Shown: positions 58,306 to 64,000 of the stretch, in pieces
How the letters are laid out: the number at the start of each line of letters is the position of its first letter
How positions within the stretch are numbered: the stretch's first letter is position 1
DNA from: Capra hircus
Lineage: Eukaryota; Chordata; Mammalia; Artiodactyla; Bovidae
Length of the DNA: 64,000 nucleotides
Assembly (NCBI RefSeq): GCF_001704415.2
Contig: NW_017189729.1
Location: forward strand, 1 to 64,000
Direction: 5' to 3'
Notes under the pieces: generated by a model
Database searches by the model: none
The model's input: only the letters and a program-made list of their open reading frames with translations
Told to the model about the DNA's origin: nothing
Program-made: the position numbers and the translations under genes

Positions 58306-61300
58306 AATCACAGTTAACTGCTAAACAACCATTCATAAAAAGACACTGAAATGTACCAAAATGATACCCTACAGCCAAAGAAAAATCCACAACAAGATGG
58401 GAAGAGTGACACACTCACAATAAAATCAAATCCCATAACTGCCATGTGGAAGATTCACAAAGTGGAAAACAATTATACCACAAAATCTCTCCCACTGGAG
58501 TAAAGGTTCTGAGACCCACTTCGGGCTTCCCAGCATGAGGATCTGGCAACAGGTAGAGACGACCCCAGAACATCTGGCTTTGAAGACTAGCAATGTGTGC
58601 CTGCAGGAATTACACCAGACTGGGGGAAAAAGGCTCTGCTCTTGGAGGGTACACACAAGGACCCATGTGCACCAAGACCGAGGGAAATGAAGCAGTGACC
58701 CCATAAGAGACTGGGACAGACATACTGGCTGATATTGGAGGGTCTTTCATGGGGTGGTAGGGCTGGGGAACACTGTGGGGGCAAAGACACTTGCAGCAAC
58801 AATTATCAGGGGCACTCATTGGTGTGAGATACCCCACAGGTTCCATCTAGCTCCACCAACAGCCTGTAGGCACCAGTATTGGGAAGCCTCTGGCCAAACA
58901 AGCAAAAGGGTGTGAAACATAGCTCCACTCATCAATAGAAAAGTGGCTAAAAGTCTTACTGAATACAGCCATGCCCACCAGAAGGACAAGAACTAACTCC
59001 ATTCCTCACCAATCTCTACCTTCAGGAAGGCTACACAAGTCTCTTAGATAGGCTCATCAATCAGAGGACAGATAGCAGAAGCAAGAAGAACTTCAATCCT
59101 ACAGCCTGCAGAACAGAAAGAACAATCACAGAAAGTTAGACAAAGCAATGGCAAAGAAGTATCTCCCAGATAAAGTGACAACTATCAATCAGAATAACTA
59201 AATGAAGTAGGCTACCTTCAGAAAAAGAATTCAGAATAATGACAGTGAAGATGATCCAGGATCTCAGAAAAAGAATAAAGGCGAAGATCAAGAAGACATA
59301 ATAAATGTTTAAGAAAGATCTAGAAGAACTAAAAAACAAACATGAAAAATACAATAACTGAAATGAAAAACACACTAGAAGGAATCAATAGCAGAATAAC
59401 TTTGGCAGAAGAATGGATATGGAATACAGAATAGCAGAAATCACTGCCACAGAATAGAATAAAGAAAAAGAAATGAAAACAGCCTAAGAAACATCTGGAA
59501 GAGCATTACATGAATCAATATTCACATTACAGGTGTTCCAGAAGTAGAGGACAGAGAGAAAGGATCTGAGAAAATATTTGAAGAGATAGTAGCTAAAAAC
59601 TTCTCTAACATGGAAAAGGAAACAGTCACCCAAATCCAGGAAGCACAGAGCTTCAGGCAGAATAAATCCAAGGAGGAACATACCAAGACATGTAGTAACC
59701 AAAATGACAAAAATTAAAGACAAAGAAAAATAGGAAAAAGCTACCAGGAAAAAGCAACAAATAATATACAAGGTAACTCTCATAAAGTTATGAGTTGATT
59801 TCTCAGCAGGAACTCTGCAAGCGAGAAAGGAGTGGCAAGATATATTTAAAATGATGAAAAGGAAGAAACCACAGCCTAGAATACTCTACCCAGCAAGACA
59901 CTCATTCAAGTTCTATGGAAAAATCAAAAGCGTCACAGACAAGCAAAGTTAAGTGAATTTAGCACCACCAGACAAGCTTTACAACAAATGCTAAAGGGAC
60001 ATCTATAATTGGAAAAAGAAAAGGCTACAACTAGAAACAAGAAACTTACGAATGGAAAAGCTCATCAGTAAAGACAACCACATAGTAAAGTTAGGAAAAT
60101 ATCCACACACAAATATGGTATTAAAACCAGCAATTGTTAGAAGAGAAGAACACAAATGTAGGATATGGGAAATGCATCTGAAATTAAAAGACCAGCAACT
60201 TAAAACAATCTTATTCATATAAAGATTGTCATATATAAATGTCATGTTAATGGCAAGCTGAAAATCAACAATAGATAGATACACACAAACACACACACAC
60301 ACACAAAGGAATCAAAATACAACACTAAAATTAATTATCAAATCACAAGAGAAAAGAACAAAAGAGGAAGGGAAGAAAATATACTTATAAAAACAAATCC
60401 AAAACAACTGATAAGATGAAAATAAGAATATTCATATAGAAAATTGCCCTAAACATAAACAGATGAAATGCTCCAATCAAAAGACACAGATTGGCTGCCT
60501 GGATACAAAAACAAGACTTGTATATATGTTGCTACAAGAGGCCTACTTCAAACCTAGGGACACATACAAACAGAAAGTAAGGGGGTATGAAAAGATAATC
60601 CTTGCAAACAGAAAGCAAAAGAAAGTTAAAACTGCAATACTAAAATCAGAAGAAATACTTTAAAATAAAAACCTTTATAAGAGATAAAAGAGACACTGTA
60701 TAATGATCAAGAGATAAAGCTAAAAATAAGATATTACAAATATATATGCACCCAGCATAGGAAAACCTCGATATATAAGGAAAGTATCAATAGCCATAAA
60801 GGGAGAAATCGACAGTAACACAATAATACCAGGGGATTTAGCCCACTTACACCAATGGACAGAACATCCAGACAGAAAATCAATAAGGAAAAACAGGCCT
60901 TGAAAGACACATTAGATCAGATAAACTTCACTGATTTTTATAGAGCTTTCTAACCAAAAGCAGCAGAATACATATTCTTCTCATGGGCTCAATGAACATT
61001 TTCCAAGATTGACCACATACTGGGCCACAAAAAGAGTCTTGGTAAATTTAAGAAAACTGAAATTATATCAAGCATCTTTTCTGACCAAACACTATCAAAT
61101 TAGCAATTAACTACAAAAAAAAAAAAAACCTCTAAAAATCACAAACATGTGGAGGCTAAATGATATTGTACACAAGAACCAATTGATCACTAAAGAAATA
61201 AAAGATGAAATAAAGAATAACTAGATACAATGAAACAAAACCACAACATTCCAAATGCTATGCAAAAACAGTTCTAATATGGAAGTTTATAGAAATACAC

Positions 61301-61544
61301 TCTTACCTCTGGAAACAACAAAATCTCAAATAAACAACCTAGGCTTATCCCTAAAGCAACTAGAGAAAGGAAAACTAACAACACCAAAAGAGAACATGAA
61401 GAAAGAAATTTAAAAATCAGAGCAGAAATAAATTAATTAGAAATAAATAGAAATAATTAGAAATAAAGAACATGATAGAAAAGATCAATGAAATTAAAAA
61501 TGGGTTCTTTGAGAAGATAAACAAAACTGACAAACTTTTAGCAA

Positions 61545-62692
61545 ATACTTTTGCTTTTCATACTGTTAAAAGAAAAAACAAGGGAATTCCACAAAAATAT
61601 CTACTGTTGCTTCATTGACTATGCTAAAGAGTTTGACTGTGTGAATCACAACAAACTGTGGGGAATTCTTAAAGAGATGGGTATACCAGACCATCTTACT
61701 TGCCTCCTGAGAAACCTGTATGCAGGTCAAGAAGGAACAGTTAGAACTGGACATAGAACAAGAAACTGGTTCAAAATTGGGAAAGGAGTACCTCAAGGTT
61801 ATATATTGTCACCCTGCTTACTTAACTTATATGCAGAGAAATTCATGCAAAATGCCAGGTTGGATGAATCACAAGCTGGAATCAAGATTGCTAGGAGAAA
61901 TATCAATAACCTCAGATATGCAGGTAACACCAACTTAATTGCAGAAAATGAAGAGGAACTAAAAAGCCTCTTGATGAAGGTAAAAGAGGAGAGTGAAAAA
62001 GCTGGCTTAAAACTCAACATTCAAAATACTAAGATCATGGAATCTGGTCCCATCACTTCATGACAAACAGATGGGGAAACAGTGGAAACAGTAATAGACT
62101 TTATTTTCTTGGGCTGCAAAATCACTGAGGGTGATAACTGCAGCCATGAAATTAAAAGACGCTTGCTCTTTGAAAGGAAAACTATGACAAACCTACATAG
62201 CATATTAAAAAAAAAAAGAGAGACATCACTTTGCTGACAAAGGTCCATATAGTCAAAGCCATGATCTTTCCAGCAGTCATATACAGATGTGAAAGTTGGA
62301 CCATAAAGAAGGCTGAGAGCCAAAGAATTGATGCTTTTGAACTGTGATGCTGGAGAAGACTCTTGAGAGTCACTTGGACTGCAAGGATGTCAAACCAGTC
62401 AATTCTAAAGGAAATCTATCCTTAATATTCATTGGGAGGACTGATGCTGAAGCTGAAGCACCAATATGTAGGCCACCTGATGTGAAGAGCCAAATCATTG
62501 GAAAAGACCTGACACTGGGAAAGATTGAGGGCAGGAGGAGAAGGAGGGTGATAGAGGATGAGATGGTTGGATGGCATCATAAACTGAATGGACATGAGTT
62601 TGAGCAAACTTCAGGAGATAGTGAAGGACAAGGAAGCCTGGGGTGCAGTAATCCATGAGTTTCTAAAGAGTTGGACATGACTGAGCAGCTGA
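61545..62692 (+). mobile_element. 5'-truncated BovB inside an old L1
   Basis: Forward BovB from the reverse-transcriptase region to a CTGAACAACAAC tail. The L1 target ACAAAC(T/C)TTTAG(C/T)AA appears on both sides (about 61530-61544 and 62699-62712), a likely TSD. Confidence 0.87.
61551..62063 (+). pseudogene. BovB reverse-transcriptase remnant with a lost catalytic box
   Basis: 170 codons are open, with FIDYAKEFDCVNHNKLW and GYILSPCLLNLYAEKF blocks. The catalytic YADD is replaced by YAGN (61917-61928), so both aspartates are gone. Endonuclease and C-terminal parts are outside the frame. Confidence 0.87.
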
Positions 62693-63567
62693 ACAACAAC
62701 AAACCTTTAGTAAGACTCATGAAGCAAAACATAAAGGTGAGGGCTCAAATCAATATAATTAGAAATGAGAAAGGAAACGTTACAATCGACATCACAGTAA
62801 TACAAATGATCATAAGATACTACAACAAGCAGCTATTTATCAATTAAATGGTCAAACTGGAAGAAATGAACAAATTCTTAGAAAGGTACAATCACCCAAG
62901 ACGGAAACAGGTAGAAACATAAAATATGAACAGAGCAATCAAATCTACTGAAATTGAAACTATGATTTAAACACTCTCAACAAACAAAGTTAAAGGGCCA
63001 GATGGCTTCACAAACAATGTCTATCAAACATTTAGAAAAGAGTTCACACCTATATCTCTGAAATGATTCCAAAAAGTTACAGAGGAAAGAACACTCTCAA
63101 ACTCAGTATATTAGGTGACCATCACCCTGATACGCAAACTAGACAAAGATAGCATTCACAAAACAGAAAAGTACAAGCCAATATCACTGATGAAGGCACA
63201 CATGAAAAACTGCAAGAAAATTCTAGCAATCTGAATTCAATAATATAGTAAAGAGATTATCCACCATGATCAAGTGGGAATCATCCCATGAATGCAAGGA
63301 TTTTTCAATATCCACAAATCAGTGTAAAACACTGTACTGAAGAATAAAAACAATGTGATCATCACACTAAATGCATAAAAAGCTTTGACAAAATGATTTA
63401 TGATTAAAAAAACAAAAAACCCTCCAGAAAGTTGGCTTAGAAGGAACATAATATAGTAAAGGTCATATAAGACAAAACTACAGATAACATGGTAAAAAGT
63501 TGAAAGCATTTCCTCTACAATCAGCGAGAAGACAAGGATATCTACACTCTCCATGATTGTACACTAT

Positions 63568-64000
63568 CAGTCAGTTCAGTTCAGTTACTCAGTTGTGTCC
63601 AACTCTTTGAGAGCCCATGAATCACAGCACGCCAGGCCTTCCTGTCCATCACCAACTCCCAGAGTTTATCCAAACTCATGTTCATCAAGTCAGTGATATG
63701 ATATAGCCATCTCATCTTCTGTCATCCCCTTCTCCTCCTGCCCCCAATCCCTCCCAGCATCAGGGTCTTTTATAATGAGTCAACTCTTCGCATGAGGTGG
63801 CCAAAGTACTAGAGTTTCAGCTTTAGCATCATTCCTTCCAATGAACACCCAGGACTGATCTCCTTTAGGATGGACTGGCTGGATCTCCTTGAAGTGCAAG
63901 GGACTCTCAAGAGTCTTCTCCAACACTACAGTTCAAAAGCATCAATTTTTCGGCGCTCAGCTTTCTTCACAGTCCAACTCTCACATCTATACCTGACCAC
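63568..64000 (-). mobile_element. BovB 3' part, running off the window
   Basis: Reverse BovB starting with TCAGTCAGTTCAGTTCAG tail units and continuing past the right edge. It lies in the old L1 that begins at 58310. Confidence 0.9.

Larger units (their letters stand above)
58310..63567 (+). mobile_element. Old L1 (L1MA-type), 5' half, split by BovB
   Basis: 5' UTR at about 58310-59145 (GGTTCTGAGACCCACTTC, GGCTTCCCAGCATGAGG, CTCTTAGATAGGCTCATC), a decayed ORF1 at about 59146-60010 (AATTCAGAATAATGACAGTG, AACTCTGCAAGCGAGAAAGG), then ORF2: endonuclease from about 60470 (frame 60463-60663 holds DTKTRLVYMLLQEAYF) and reverse-transcriptase start at about 62950-63560. A BovB interrupts it, and a second BovB at 63568 ends it within the window. 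All frames are broken by many stops. A CA microsatellite lies at 60281-60305. Confidence 0.85.

Noticed and set aside
58426..58846. Three minus-strand frames of 71-92 codons
   Set aside because: Antisense of the GC-richer L1 5' UTR.

Overview
The window is intronic DNA of a horned ruminant (cattle/sheep/goat lineage). Three things show this: many BovB (RTE-type) LINE copies with the (CTGAA)n/(TTCAG)n tail, Bov-tA and BOV-A2 SINEs, and L1 copies of the ruminant L1_BT type with poly(A) tails. By my own tally of the intervals listed, about three quarters of the 64 kb is transposon-derived. I found no bacterial-style genes, rRNA genes or CRISPR arrays.

The only host coding sequence I can support is on the minus strand at 57320-57451. 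It is a 132-bp exon of the dachshund family that fits DACH2 better than DACH1, with a strong donor and an AG acceptor. A second open 132-bp segment with matching splice sites and the same phase lies 347 bp upstream in gene direction (57799-57930) and is a candidate cassette exon. DACH2 is X-linked in mammals and the LINE density fits an X location, so the rest of the window is most simply DACH2 intron.

Layout. 1-4958: L1 3' part, then a BovB split by a SINE and by a minus-strand solo ERVK-type LTR with a 6-bp target-site duplication (TSD). 5115-9482: a BovB insertion, a young L1 with a 16-bp TSD, a SINE and a BovB tail. 9483-22490: mostly single-copy intron with scattered SINEs, BovB tails and two L1s with 5' inversion. 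22501-32312: BovB, then two old mammalian L1s. One holds an ERV1-type LTR that itself holds a near-full-length BovB. The other holds a BovB that itself holds the same LTR type. 32313-38482: intron with L2 and L3/CR1 relics, a BovB/SINE chimera and short BovBs. 38483-55640: almost unbroken nested LINEs. These include an old minus-strand L1 carrying a third ERV1-type LTR (with BovB inside), and a long 5'-inverted ruminant L1 carrying a full-length BovB. 55641-58305: intron and DACH2 exon(s). 58310-64000: 5' half of an old plus-strand L1 interrupted by two BovBs.

All transposon reading frames seen are broken. Reverse-transcriptase and endonuclease motifs survive in places. Insertion order can be read from the nesting and the TSDs: old L1s are always hosts, while BovB and the ERV1 LTRs appear in both orders, so their activity overlapped in time. 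Family names (L1_BT, Bov-tA, BOV-A2, L2, L3, MIR) are from memory of consensus sequences, not a database search.
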